DNA of 64,000 bases from Hydractinia symbiolongicarpus (GCF_029227915.1 NC_079879.1:33856501-33920500); one strand, 5' to 3'; shown: positions 25,516 through 38,300, counted from the stretch's first letter. Notes: generated from the letters alone by a model not told the origin. Numbers and translations are program-made.

Positions 25516-27254
25516 ATAGCAAAAATGCCTTTTTACATAGTTAACTATACACTGCCATTACTTATTGAAGGTCCTCACGTTCTCAGCAGGGCAAAGCTAG
25601 CTACGTAACAGAGAAACAGAAATATTTTCCCTGGGTAGCAATAATACAAACATAAAAGATAAAGTTGTAAAGTCGTTCTCTTCTTTGACACTCTGCGTTT
25701 AACCTACCTAGCTAAAGCTTACTTTGCACTTTGTTTATGTTTTCCACCCGCCATTTTTTCGTTTCCCGCGTCAGAAGTTTACAAAGTGGACATATCTCGG
25801 GTGTCACAAAGTCGAGAACCAAGCACGTTGGCAATGACTTTATTTAGCACCGGGCACAAACGTTGGTATGGTTTCTTCAGTTTTAGTGTGTGAAAAATAT
25901 TTTATTTTCTTACGAAGAAATAAAACAATTCATAAAATTGGAAACCGTAAACCCTTGACCTTATCTTTCATCTCTCCTTAAACTGCTACCTCGTACTGTG
26001 TAGCACTTTCTGTCGCATTTGCGAAGTTGCAGTAAAGATATAGAGTCCAGAGGAGATTAGGTTGGTTAATTGCGCCGTACAAATAAAATTTCAGTTTTTT
26101 CTAAATTCGGTTCAATGACATGTCAAAAGAAAGTGCATTCCAGGAGTTTTCCAGCATGTAAACGATTTGCATAACCTGGCGACTAAAAAAACTTAAACAA
26201 TATTCAAAAATAATTTCTTACAGCAAGAATTCTTGCCATTTTTGAACTTTCCATGAGTTGCTTTAGGAATATATTTCATTTCCAGGTGTTTCAAGGATAG
26301 TAGCTGGAGATTGGATCTACCTCTCACTGGACAAAAAAAGTTGGAAAAAACGAGACGCTTAAAAGATCAACTGTGATTTCTCGATTTTAACGCGTATTCT
26401 AATTTAACACGTAGCCTGATTTTTGCGAAAAATCGTAATTAATTTTGTTTTAATTATTAATATACAGATGGGGGTACGAGGACAGTTTGGTGCGTAGCAA
26501 AAATTCCAAGTAATTAATTTTCCTCTAATTTTTACACGTAGTCAAGCCTTGGACATGGAAACTTAGACAAACAAGGAAAATTCTTTTTTTAATCTACTTT
26601 ATTTTTTTTCAAACGACACACAAAATTCACAAACTTAATTACAAATCAAACGGATCTTCGTCATCTACCGATTCTTCCTCTAAATTTACCAATGCATTTA
26701 CCATGGACTTCTGATAGAAATCATTATTTCTGACTTTTTGAGGATCTGATGTTGTGATCCCGTACACCTCATACGATTTTCGAACCATGGTGACATTGGA
26801 AGAAAGATTCTCATATGCCGCCTTAACTCAATAGACCATTTGTTGTTGTGTGAGAGTTGGGATTTTGAAATTTGGATCTTCTTTTGAACCAGGAAATTTT
26901 TCGATAACATTCGAAATGTAATTCACCCAGCACTTTCTGAATACAGCCTTACAGGGCCTGTTCAAACAAACATCCATTGGCTGACATTTCAACGTACAAC
27001 CAGCTGGTTTAGACAGTGTATCGCAATCTTCCTTTAAGAGCTGATTTGGTAAGGTGAGCTGCAAACGCATCGAATGTTAACAACGAATTTTCGAAACCCA
27101 ACATTTTAGATTCAGCATGCACGTGTTTCAGCCAATTTTCATCAACCCAAACCTTCATCAACTCGTCATTCATCCAGACTTTTTCCTGAGTTTTAACAAT
27201 AAATCCAGTAGGGATGCTGAGATCTTTAATAGTTTTATCAGTTTTTTTCCTTAA

Positions 27255-27426
27255 AAGTTGGTCGGGAATTGTATGAAGCGATGTTGTACGATGGAGGGCT
27301 CCTCTGCACGTGAGTGACGTAATTAGTAGGCTTCGAATTTCGTGCTAAGGATATAGATTTCAACATCTCAGCTACATTTTCAATACTTTTATTCGGGTCG
27401 TTTCGTAGAATTTCAGCTACCAACAC
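27255..27426 (-). pseudogene. Duplicated 5' end of the large LATS exon
   Basis: 172 bp matching 35548-35719 almost perfectly; the one difference noticed, near the acceptor, is silent. It encodes the UBA end and the first PPxY motif of LATS and keeps the upstream acceptor, but the open frame runs into pogo sequence after NSRPT. No kinase sequence follows. It is a fragment, not a second LATS gene. Confidence 0.9.
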
Positions 27427-28153
27427 CTACAAAAAATATGTTATTTATTAGTCCCATTTAATTCAAATTAATTTGACAGCTAATTACAGGGGTCTTATTA
27501 CAGAGGGAAAGGCAATTCTCTTCAAAAACCATAGTTAAATTTCTTTCAGTTCCAATTTTATGGCGAATTTCATCTTAATCTGGATACCTTTTTAAATTTC
27601 AGGGGTGTAGTGTTTATAAATTAAAATTGATGGTTAAGTTTTGCAAGTGGTGTTCACTGAGGTAGTTTACGCATATTTTGGCAGATTGAGGTGCATTCAA
27701 AAAGTTTTTTCTCCCAAGAAGAATGTTATTCTGGAAATTATTGTAGTTCACAGGTGAATATCGATTTAGGGACTTGTTTTTCAAGGAGGAAAAATGGATT
27801 GTGGTTAAATTACCCAGGATCCACTATTTTATGAATTGTAGACTAAAGTAAGATTTGTTTCTTTGCATTAACATTTTAAGTTAACAGGATTGTGACCGTT
27901 AACAGGATCGTGACCATCATTCAGGAAAAACATTGTCTGATTTTTTCCCTGATAAAAACTTGCAAACTAAGAATAAAAATTCTTTATGTGTTGAATTTGT
28001 GTGCTACTGTTTCATTTTATTTGAAAAGTTACGGGTTTTTTTCAAACAACTTTTATACATACAAGTGGCAAGGGATAAGTTTAAACCAAACAATTTTTCT
28101 TAAGGAAACTAATTATCAGATACCAAGCCAGTAATGACCACTTGACCACTTTA

Positions 28154-28505
28154 GTGGCGCCGTAGATTAGTGGTTATAGCTCTCGTACTCTGTGCGGGAG
28201 ACCGGGGTTCGATTCCTCTTGACGGCGATTCAACATGGGCGAGTGAATGTTACCATAGCCCCGGGTTAACCCAAGCCATGTGAGGGAATTTGGGAAGATG
28301 GCACACTGTGTGGGCCGTTGGATGTTGCCGGGAGTTGTCTAGTAGAGCGCGGGCTCTAATTGGGTCTGCGTAGCTCAAAATGAGCATTAAATACTCTAGG
28401 ACTCTCCATCTACGCCATGGCCCCTCCTGGAAATAATAGACAGGGTATATCCCTCGATATTTGTGAGGCTAGCCATGTAAAATATGCACATCTATCTATC
28501 TATCT
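28154..28505 (+). mobile_element. tRNA-derived SINE, copy 3, inserted after the duplication
   Basis: Nearly identical to copy 2, with B box GGTTCGATTCC and an (ATCT)n tail. The duplicate locus at 36290-36310 reads CCACTTGGGGAACTC with no SINE, which gives the pre-insertion site. Only a short ACCACTT stretch is repeated at the 5' side, so the target duplication is short or degenerate. Confidence 0.9.
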
Positions 28506-28861
28506 GGGGAACTCATGAGTGGCAGCTCAAGATATTATATTCGAAAGTGGATAACAATGGTAATACATATTCTTATGCACTAAAAAAACAACAAAGTACC
28601 AAATTTGTCTAGATTCTTACAAATCCTTTTTGCTGATGACATTACCCAAATTCATTGCCCGGAAGAATGGGTGCTAATGTTTTCCTTATGGGAAAAAATC
28701 CATAATGGGGGGTTTGTTGGGCTTCTAAAGTGAAGCAAACGTTATAACGTTATGATAAACATTTAGATGCATAATAGTATAGTTTAACACTTGGTGAAGG
28801 CCTTTCTGAATATACTGGAAGGTGTCCTTACAAACGTTAGCTAGCTAAAACTACAACAAAA

Positions 28862-29087
28862 ATGGTTAAGTGGACTTGTACATCAGGCTTGTGTTTCATC
28901 GACTTTGGGTATTGACGGAGAACCTTTTAAAAAAAATTTCATCGTTCACCAAGATTAGAATCTTTAAAATCATAATATTGGAAGATTTTAAAAACAGATG
29001 GTGTTAACTGGAAAAATGAGTATATTTGCTGTGAACACTGGAGCTCCAATAAGAGTTAAGGAACTTGCAACTATAAAATTTCGAAAC
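28862..29087 (+). pseudogene. THAP-type zinc-finger relic, copy A
   Basis: The ATG at 28862 begins MVKWTCTSGLCF, which has the THAP spacing Cys-x4-Cys near the start. After frame breaks, the end reads GVNWKNEYICCEHW, the THAP Cys-x2-His part with its Trp. The duplication ends shortly after. THAP domains bind DNA in P-element and related transposases and in host regulators. Frame breaks make this copy non-functional. Confidence 0.55.
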
Positions 29088-29880
29088 GGTAAGATACTTC
29101 TTCTCGCTTTCAGTTTTACGAACAACACACTCCTTGACCCTTTTGAAGCAATACACTTTGAAGGTACTATATCAAAAAAACGCTAATGTTTCATCCATGT
29201 TTCCTACCCTCATGAGCTTTGCTGCATCGGCATAAAACTTTGTCAGTCCCTTCAGCTGCACAGGAAGCTTTTTAACTCACGGATGTGCGATTGCGCAGGC
29301 AGAATCTGTTGCAGGAAAGAAATTTAGTCATCCAACCGTTAGCTACTCGCCTTAAATTCTGAATTATGCGGTAATATCAATTTCTTGGCTTTTTCTTTCA
29401 AAGCCAAGGTAGACACTGGGAAGTTTTGATCTCTTAGGGAAGCACCCATTTGTTAAGCTTCTCCTCTACTTCAGGTGGATAACTTTTTTTTCGTCCTGCA
29501 CCTGGAGGATTTGTCTTTTTCGACTTCGTAACTCTGCCTTGTAATGGTTTGGCATTAACGATTCCTCGAATTGTTGATTCATTCAGATCGAAAGCTCTTG
29601 CAGAGTCGTGATAATTCCACTATTTAGATAGATAGATAAAAAACGGATCTCAGCTTTCTTTTGGTTAGTGAAACGCTATTGAGTCTTGGCTGGTGAACGG
29701 GGATTGCCACCTGATGGTAAAAGATAATATTTTTCGACATTAGTTTCGTACCTTTGGTAATTTAGCGCGTCCATTTTATTTTCCCCTAATTATTAACACG
29801 TACTTTGAAAGCCGAAATCTTGTAATTAATATTTCTCTAATTTTTCACCAAAATAATTATTTATTGCCACGCGTTAAATT

Positions 29881-31617
29881 GGAGAAGCCACGGCAGGTTG
29901 AAGAACAAAAATTGATTGGAGGAGTTGAACAAAAAACGTCGCAATACCTTGAAAATAGCAAATTAATGGAATGAAAGTCCATTGTAAAATCCATTTTGTG
30001 AGGCTGAAAGACAAATTAAGTGCAGCAAACTTTTTTTGCTATTTAAAGAAATTTTGCAGAAATTAGGCAAAATTTAAAATACGAATAAAAATGTTGAAGT
30101 TGCGGAAATTATTTTGCCATTGGAAGCTCTAGTCTATTTCTCAAATCAATACAAAAGATCATAAAAATATTGTTTTTGTTTTTACACAACGTAAAATATT
30201 TTAGACACCATTAGCACAAATGAATCTGTTTGCTAATTAGAGGTGTCCATCTTTCGGAAAGTTGATATTTTGGGCTTATTTTTAATAAATCGTGTATATT
30301 TGTGTTTTTCGACTTGTGGGATTGTACAAGACAAAAAAATATATAACAACAATAGGGTCGACCGTGGAGGATATAGACTTGAAATCCTGGTTCAGCATTG
30401 TTTTTATGGCCCAAAAGAAGCTATAGGGCCGTATAAAAACTAGAAAAAAACAGAGAGGTAAACTGGACTATCTAAATGTTGAAAAGAGCAACGACAATAA
30501 AAATTCTAATGAATGACAATGTTTTTTTTGTTGTTATTTCTCTACAGAAAAAAAACTTAAAGAGTAGTTGTATCATTTTCTGCAGGTGCCCGCAATTAGA
30601 ATAAAAACAGTTCAAAAATACCTATTTCGTTAATTGGATGTCCGCTACATACCCTGTCCGCTTTATAAATATGACAATTTGACAAAAATTCGACCGGTGT
30701 AAGAAAATCTGTCCGTTAATCAGACGTGCCACCTTTTGGAGTTTCTATCGGAAAATGGCATTGCAGAATTGAATATCAAGTAACGTACGTTCTTTAAGTG
30801 CAGCAACTTTCCCGGACAGAAAATTTAGCAAATGGGAAAATTGAAAATTTAGCGACATTAACCTTTATTTTATTTATTTTGCTTTTAAAAGTGAATACGT
30901 TCCGAAATCGCAAAAATAAGTCCGCTAAAATTCTAAAGAAGTTGCGCGTGTGAATATGTGGTGCTGCAACGTGGCATTGAGACGATGTCGCAGTGCTTTG
31001 GGATATAGGCGAAAGCTCTTTCACTTCTCCAGAACGAAGCCAGTATCAACAGTTATGACAAAAACACGACACAGTAGGTTGAATACCATTTGCGTATGAA
31101 CAAGAAAAATAGTTAGTTATGTACAAAGTCGATATGCACATTAAAATACAAATAGAACCTTTTATAAAATTATTGATCGCTAAGAAAATAGAATTTTTAG
31201 AAAATATATTTATGTATAAAAAAAGGAGATTAAAGCGGAGTATTTTGTAACGTAAACTAAAATTTAAAAACAATAACAACAAGAAGAGTTCTATAAAACA
31301 CAGAGTAAAACTGCGTTCTTCACATAATTCCTCTCTTATCGTTACCAAAAATAATTTTTTTAAAGACACAATAGCATTCTAGAAGGAAGAATTTAAACTC
31401 AAAAAATAGAACACCATTATAAACATACTAATTAAACAAAAAAAAAAATTCCCAATATATCTACAAAACTATTAACCTTTCATTTCATGCAAAAATACAT
31501 CTCTAGAAAAAAATAGTTTTAAATTTACCCTAAAAACATTCTCTTCCCAGGGTATAAAATTTTCTACACTCGCTCAAAAACACAAATCGGTTGTAACTCT
31601 TAACTAACTTATTGTAA
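29881..31617. other. Intergenic, no gene recognised
   Basis: AT-rich sequence between the pogo relic and the TIR element upstream of the LATS 3' end. Only chance ORFs were seen. Confidence 0.45.
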
Positions 31618-32232
31618 CTAATTTTCGCGCGTATTAATTTTCGCGCGATAGTTTAAAAGTATTAATTAATTTCCGTATTAATTTTAGCGCATCAGAAATT
31701 TTCTTAATTTAAAATTTGAATTGACCACTTTGAAAAGATAGATTACATATTAATAATTTCGTATGAGTGGCTAAATATTAACTTTGAAGACACTTGGAAC
31801 TTTTGGTAGCCAAGTCCACAGAAAAAGGCAACACATAGTGCGTGGACAACAAATGTCAACAACCTTACACCGGCTACAAAAAGTCATGAGAAAAGATGGA
31901 GAAAACAAAGCAAAAAAAAAAAGTATCAAATTTCATGATATAAGATCAATGTTCCAAAATGCCACAAATAAGCGTACAAGAACAACTGAAGAGAATAAAG
32001 ACGACAGAATCGTGATTTTGAATGCATGCAGAGTTTGGAAATATTGTCTTAGTTATGTATTTTAATTATTTTGTATTTCTTTAACTATTGTACGGAAAGA
32101 AAAAAGAATCAAATTATGAATTTTTTCTTTATTTTCGCGCATTTTGAACTTAAATTCTGTGCTAATTTTCGCGCAAAAACAGAGATTTTTTGCGCGAGTG
32201 CGCGAAAATTAGTACGCGCAAAAATCAGTACG
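31618..32232. mobile_element. 0.6 kb element with TAATTTTCGCGCG inverted ends
   Basis: The left end carries CTAATTTTCGCGCGTATTA and ATTTTCGCGCG. The right end in reverse complement reads CTGATTTTTGCGCGTACTAA then TTTTCGCGCA. An open frame at 31784-32065 lies between them. Ends are approximate and no target duplication was resolved. It lies just downstream of the LATS stop codon. Confidence 0.5.
31784..32065 (+). CDS. Unidentified small ORF inside the CGCGC-ended element
   Basis: 93 codons, basic and Lys/Arg/Thr-rich (KKSIKFHDIRSMFQ, NKRTRTTEENKDD). Composition looks more like protein than the surrounding chance ORFs. Its position between inverted repeats suggests a transposon-borne exon. I recognise no family. 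Confidence 0.25.
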   Translation: MKTLGTFGSQVHRKRQHIVRGQQMSTTLHRLQKVMRKDGENKAKKKSIKFHDIRSMFQNATNKRTRTTEENKDDRIVILNACRVWKYCLSYVF

Positions 32233-32356
32233 AATAAGGTAAAAAAATTTCAGAATAGATAAGCAAGTCAAATCATCGAGGCATTTGTTGCTATTATAGT
32301 AAACAAAATAATTTATAAAAAGGTTGGATTTTTGTTGCGAGTGACTTTCTTCTTCG

Positions 32357-35300
32357 TCAAACATACACAGGGGCTTTCTCCTCTGACACAGAGGGACTGT
32401 GCGCAGCCACTTTGCTTGGAACACTCATCGATTTGTTGCTTGTTGTTGCCGATCTCTTTGCATGATTTAGCGCTTTTGGTTTGGCCTCTTTCTCAGGCAT
32501 TTCAACATTCGAGTTAGCAATTCCGCCATCGTCAAAGAAATGTCGGAAGGTGAACTCATAGAAGGCGTATTCTGGTCCTTTTTTTGTATCCTCCTCGTCT
32601 GGTTTATTGCCATCAGAGTCAGATCCGTTGCACATGTTTTCGGGTACTGGATCAAAGTTAGACGTGTCAGTAGGATTCCGAATAGTTGGAATATACGGAG
32701 CCTTCTCCTGGTGGATCGTGCTAAAGTTCACACCGTTGAAGTATGGGTGTTGTTTTATATCATCAGCACTATCCTTGCCCAGTCGTTCATCGGGTGCCGC
32801 ACATAATCGTCGGATTAAATCTTCGGATTCTTTCGGAAGACGATGTTTTGGAATGGTTAAAGTTTGCTGCCAGTTGATAACCTAAACGAAAGTTTAAATG
32901 AAAATGAAAATTCCTTTAGAGCAGGAAAAATCAAAGAATCGCATATGATTTTAAGCAGTCAAAATGTGAACATTTATGTCACTTTATTAAACAAAGCAGT
33001 TTTCAATTTGGAATAAAATAATACTACGTGGTTAAAAAAGGCTTGCTAAGATTGTATGCGTGTTTATTTGTCCACCACAAAGAACGAAACTTTTAAGATT
33101 TTTGATTGAAAAATTTAAAAATTTTGTATTCAGCTGTTAATGACGCTCACGTCAAATTTTTGTGGCTGCTAGAAGAATTAAACAAAATAGAGAAAAGCCG
33201 TTTTAATGAGATCACCAAGGATCCTAGTTGGACTACAAGAGTCACTAGCTATATACCTTTAGTTGAGTCTCTGCTGCAGAGTGGGCAAAGAAGGGAGGCT
33301 GTCCAATGATCATCTCGTACAATATCACTCCCACAGACCACCAATCACACTGCTGTGAGTACGGAATTCTCATAAGCACTTCAGGTGCGATATAGTTTGG
33401 AGTGCCAACTAGGGAGTGAGCTTGACACCGCATATGACGCCGCAGCTGTCTACGTTCTAACGGTTTGCACAAATCGTATTTCAAGCGATGACTCTTACAA
33501 TTACAATCCACATCGTTTAGCATCGACTCCCAACCCCCTTCAGGCTCCATTGAAAATTGACGAGTATGCCCGCCTCCCTCTGGTTCTGGCTGGTAATATT
33601 TCGAATCATGTGTCCAACGGAAACCTGTACATAGACCAAAGTCTGTTAATTTTATGTGTCCATTAGAATCAATGAGAACATTGTCCGGTTTGATGTCTCG
33701 ATGTATAAATCCAAGCTTGTGCACAGACTCGATAGCAAGAACAAGTTCACTAATATAAAAACGAGCGAGTGGCTCTCGAAAGATGCCGAGCTTAATAAGT
33801 AAAGCCATCAAATCACCGCCTGGTACATAATCCATAACAAAGTACAAATTTTGTTCGTTTTGGAAGGAATAGTATAATTTCACAACCCATTCGTTATCTG
33901 CTTCAGCTAAAATATCACGTTCTGCTTTTACATGCGCTACTTGATTGCGACGGAGCACAACACTTTTGCGTAGCGTTTTCATAGCGTAATAAGCACTTGT
34001 GCCGTTTTTCCTCACCAAAGCAACCTCGCCAAATGCACCTACACCAACCACCTTGATCTTGGAAAACATAGACTTATCCATTTTGGCTCGTTTAAGTCGG
34101 ATATAATTTGACTCTTTTTGATTCAACAATTTCCGCATTTCCTCCTGAGCTTGTTCCGGAAGACCAACCCGGGCCATTTCAGCTTCGAGTTGCCTTCTTC
34201 TGTGACGTCGCTGTTCTTGAAGTTTTAACAAATTTTCTACGTGTTGTTCCATGTAAAATTTGTAAGCTTGCGGAGTGTAATTTTTTAACCTGGTAGAGAA
34301 AGGTTCTTGGTCAGGCACACTTTCGTCTTGTCTTTCTTTTTTATCTTTAGAATGTACAACCATGGTATGGCATGGAGATGTGAAAGTTGGTAAGGGAGAG
34401 TAAGACCGCTCCACTCCATCTGGCGTTGGTGAAGTGCTGGCGGATGAATCAGACTGATAAAACGAGCCCGGTTCGGTGGCAGTAGAAGTCTTTTTACTCG
34501 ATGAGCCAGAACCAGAGGAATATGATTGAAATGCGCTGCTTTCAAGTTCGTCCAAATTTATTGAGCTACGATTACTTCCTCTGTGTGTATTAATTCCAGG
34601 ATATGGTGGTGGAGAGCCTCTGTCCCGACAGGATGATTCTTTGATCGGCACGAAGTGAGATTCAGGTTTCTGTGGGTGAGTTGGTACCTGCGGGACAGCG
34701 AAAACATGCTCTGGCTGTTGTTGAGGAGGATGTTGTTGCTGAACGGGGTGTAATGGCGTGATCTGCGTCACGCTAGATTTTGGACTAAACTGCCTTATCT
34801 GATGCGGAACACTCGTCCCATAGCCGTAAGGTGGCGGTTCTTTCTGTAGCGACCGTGGAGACGACTGACCAGACGAAGATGGAGATGATGTCATCATGCT
34901 TTCGTATCCCTCTGGAACGCCACCCACCACATTAACTCTATCATTTTTTTCGTCAAATATAACAGTTACTGGATTATTAGTACCAACAACTTCTCTGTCC
35001 TGACTAGAAATTCTTTTCAGGGCTGGTTTCGCTCCTGGGTAGGGTGGTGGTGGTTTGTTTGGGATTGTTTCCATCGAGTTGCGTTTGTCAGCATAGTCAT
35101 AAGCATTATTTAATACCTCCGCTGACCAACGATTTTGAGGGTTCATCTTGCGTTCGGATGGTTTGGCCCTCAATGTTACTCCTTCATTTTGCCTGGCATA
35201 TTTTTCAATTGACTTTTGAACTTTCCAGCTTGCAGCTTCCTTACTTGAATTTTGCATAATATGATCAACGGTGGAGTGCATGTCGGGATTAACAGAAAAG

Positions 35301-38300
35301 ACAGCGGGGTGTGTTTTCTTATCAGAGTATGAAGCTTGTGAGTACGGATTGTATTCACCCGTGACGCCGTTAGACTTATCTTCTCCTGAATACTGTCTTT
35401 GAATCGATTGGCTGTCGAAAATTGCTTGATTCGAAGAGTACGGGGGTCGGTATCCAGAATCGTGAATCGAAGGTTTCGTATAATGGTGGGAATTGAACCT
35501 TGGAGTTGAATACTGCATCCTGCTTTGTGAACTGTTCATATTGGACGAAGTTGGTCGGGAATTGTATGAAGCGATGTTGTACGATGGAGGGCTCCTCTGC
35601 ACGTGAGTGACGTAATTAGTAGGCTTCGAATTTCGTGCTAAGGATATAGATTTCAACATCTCAGCTACATTTTCAATACTTTTATTCGGGTCGTTTCGTA
35701 GAATTTCAGCTACCAAAACCTACAAAAAATATGTTATTTATTAGTCCCATTTAATCCAAATTAATTTGACAGTTAATTACAGGGGTCTTATTACAGAGGG
35801 AAAGGCAATTCTTTTAAAAAACCATAGTTAAATTTCTTTCAGTTCCAATTTTATGGCGAATTTCATCTTAATCTGGATACCTTTTTAAATTTCAGGGGTG
35901 TAGTGTTTATAAATTAAAATTGATAGTTAAGTTTTGCAAGTGGTGTTCACTGAGGTAGTTTACGCATATTTTGGCAGATTGAGATGCATTCAAAAAGTTT
36001 TAACATTTTAAGTTAACAGGATTGTGACCGTTAACAGGATTGTGACTGTTAACAGGATCGTGACCATCATTCAGGAAAAACATTGTCTGATTTTTTCCCT
36101 GATAAAAACTTGCAAACTAAGAATAAAAATTCTTTAAGAATATGTGTTGAATTTGTGTGCTACTGTTTCATTTTATTTGAAAAGTTACGGGTTTTTTTTC
36201 AAACAATTTTTATACATACAAGTGGCAAGGGATAAGTTTAAACCAAACAATTTTCTTAAGGAAACTAATTATCAGATACCAAGCCAGTAATGACCACTTG
36301 GGGAACTCATGAGTGGCAGCTCAAGATATTATATTCTAAGGTGGATAACAATGGTAATACATATTCTTATGCACTCAAAAAACAACAAAGTACCAAAATT
36401 GTCTAGATTCTTACAAATCCTTTTTGCTGATGACATTACCCAAATTCATAGCCCAGAAGAATGGGCGCTAATGTTTTCCTTAAGATAAGATAAGATAAGA
36501 TAATTTTATTAATCAAAAATAGCTGTTCAGTTCAAATAATTAAATAAATTTTAATATGAAGAGAAAAAACAAACAAACTATTTTTGAAGGGAGACCTTAC
36601 CTAATAGCAGAAGCTAAGACAAGGATAAGGCCACCCTTGGACGAGTACAATAGACTTATGGGGAAAAAATCCATAATGGGGGGTTTGTTGGGCTTCTAAA
36701 GTGAAGCAAACGTTATAACGTTATGATAAACATTTAACTGCATAATAGTATAGTTTAACACTTGGTGAAGGCCTTTCTGAATATACTGGAAAGTGTCCTT
36801 ACAAACGTTAGCTAGCTAAAACTACAACAAAAATGGTTAAGTGGACTTGTACATCAGGCTTGTGTTTCATCGACTTTGGGTATTGACGAAGAACCTTTTA
36901 AAAAAAAATTCATCGTTCACCAAGATTAGAATCTTTAAAATCATAATATTGGAAGATTTTAAAAACAGATGGTGTTAACTGGAAAAATGAGTATATTTGC
37001 TGTGAACACTGGAGCTCCAATGAGAGTTAAGGAACTTGCAACTATAAAATTTCGAAACAAGCTATTTGTAAATAATAACAAAAACAAAAAATACACGTTC
37101 TGATAATATGTCTATTACTTCTAAATAGTTCAATTTTTCCAAGATTAAAAGTACGTCATATTTTCAATATTTATGTGGTTTAACATTGCCCCAATTTAAT
37201 ATGCTGTTAGACTGTCTCATGCATTACTTTCACCTGATCCCATATCCTAACTGTTGCCACACACCGTCACTAAATAAGTTACTAGATAAAACAACAGAAT
37301 TACTAACTGTCCTGACTATTTGCCATCACGGTGTTCATTCATTTTTTAGACTGGTGATGCCATTTTTGTAGCTGTTGTGTCACAGTCAGTTCCAAAATTT
37401 GATTGCAAATGTCGTTAAAACATTTTAAAAATAACAAAACTGCAAGCACGTGATAACATAAGCCATTTGCACCAACTAAACAACTGCAATGAGCTTTTAA
37501 AGGGTATCCATTTTCAAAAAAAAAAGGATCTGCTGACCTTGCTTCAGTACCATGACTTTTTAACCATTGCTTTTACATATGTACACAAATTATCAACTAA
37601 AGTTTTAACAGTTACTATCTTTCTGCTCTGTAACATTCTAAAAGCTTTTTCTTGCTGACCTAAACTACCATGACTACCATATGTTTTTATTTTGCAGTAG
37701 TTCCTAAATATATCTTCATTGATAAGTAGTAAATCCTCATTCTTTTTACACCATTTAGCTGCAGTTAAAGGAATATCTGTGGGATCTAAGCTACAACTAA
37801 ACTTGTAATTTTTAAGTTTTACTAAATGAGGATCTCGCATAAACTTTCTAATTTTTATCTGGAGTTCTTGAACATTTCCTGAGACACACTGCCCTATATT
37901 TTTTAGCCATTCTGAACATTCTTCACGGCTTTAATTGCTAACATCCTTTGTATGGTCCATGTTTATGAACAGTTATAATTGATATATTGCAATAAATGTT
38001 TTTCTTCGATTTATCTAGCCAAGTACACTAAAACAATCGCCATTATCATGTTTTTTCCCCACAATTAATTCAGATGAACTTGACCATACTGCATGAATTT
38101 GGCTAATAGCTGAGTGGATAGGAGCCAGCAGTACATTTGATGGAACGTTTCTGGGTTTAAGTTCCTTGGCAACAAAGATTTATGGAATCCTGCAACTTTG
38201 TTATTATTTTTACTGTTTAAAAGCATACACTTATCATTGCCTTCTACTTTAAATATATATATATTGCTCTAGCTACCCCAGAGTTTCCGCAGTACTCAAT

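Larger units (their letters stand above)
23766..26384. other. Upstream region of CHAF1B, repeat-bearing
   Basis: It contains the 5' non-coding part of CHAF1B (its first non-coding exon and promoter were not located), a SINE at 24283-24640 and a MITE at 25058-25515. No further coding exon was recognised. Confidence 0.45.
27255..29087. repeat. Segmental duplicate of LATS exon/intron sequence, copy A
   Basis: Direct repeat of 35548-37058, about 8.3 kb away. Homology starts at AAGTTGGTCGGG and stops at AAATTTCGAAAC. Copy A has about 154 bp (about 27710-27864) missing from copy B, and a SINE at 28154-28505 missing from copy B. It sits in the coding region of the pogo relic, so copy A is the derived one. 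Confidence 0.9.
26639..29640 (-). pseudogene. Pogo-type (CENP-B/DDE) transposase, broken and interrupted
   Basis: The N-terminal part (29640-29088) encodes a helix-turn-helix region (ESTIRGIVNA, GRKKSYPPEVEEKL) and the start of the DDE catalytic core (NMDET, the first catalytic Asp). The C-terminal part (27254-26639) encodes VWMNDELMKVWV, the second Asp in LLTFDAF and the family signature around QPMDVCLNRPCKAVFRKCW, then an acidic tail ending at TAA 26639-26641. Several stops and frameshifts break it. The middle of the core is missing and replaced by LATS-derived sequence, so the gene cannot make an active enzyme. Family assignment is from these motifs. Confidence 0.8.
26385..29880 (-). mobile_element. 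Pogo/Tigger-like DNA transposon relic containing a LATS segment
   Basis: Inverted ends share TTTAACGCGT (about 26386-26395 and, inverted, 29869-29878), with further similar AAAAATC/ATTAATT phrases inside. The exact ends and the expected TA target duplication could not be fixed. Inside are minus-strand remains of a pogo-type transposase in two parts, 29640 down to 29088 and 27254 down to 26639, separated by a 1833 bp block that duplicates LATS-locus sequence. Confidence 0.72.
35548..37058. repeat. Segmental duplicate, copy B (source locus in LATS)
   Basis: It covers the first 172 bp of the large LATS exon and about 1.3 kb of the adjacent intron. Copy B is contiguous with intact LATS sequence on both sides, which marks it as the source of copy A. 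Its own later changes are a 154 bp deletion near 36000, an extra unit of an 18 bp GTTAACAGGATTGTGACC repeat (36014-36064), and a LINE-like insertion at 36484-36659. Confidence 0.9.

Noticed and set aside
27238-27426. Second LATS gene
   Set aside because: Only 172 bp of exon is present and the frame runs into transposon sequence. There is no kinase domain.
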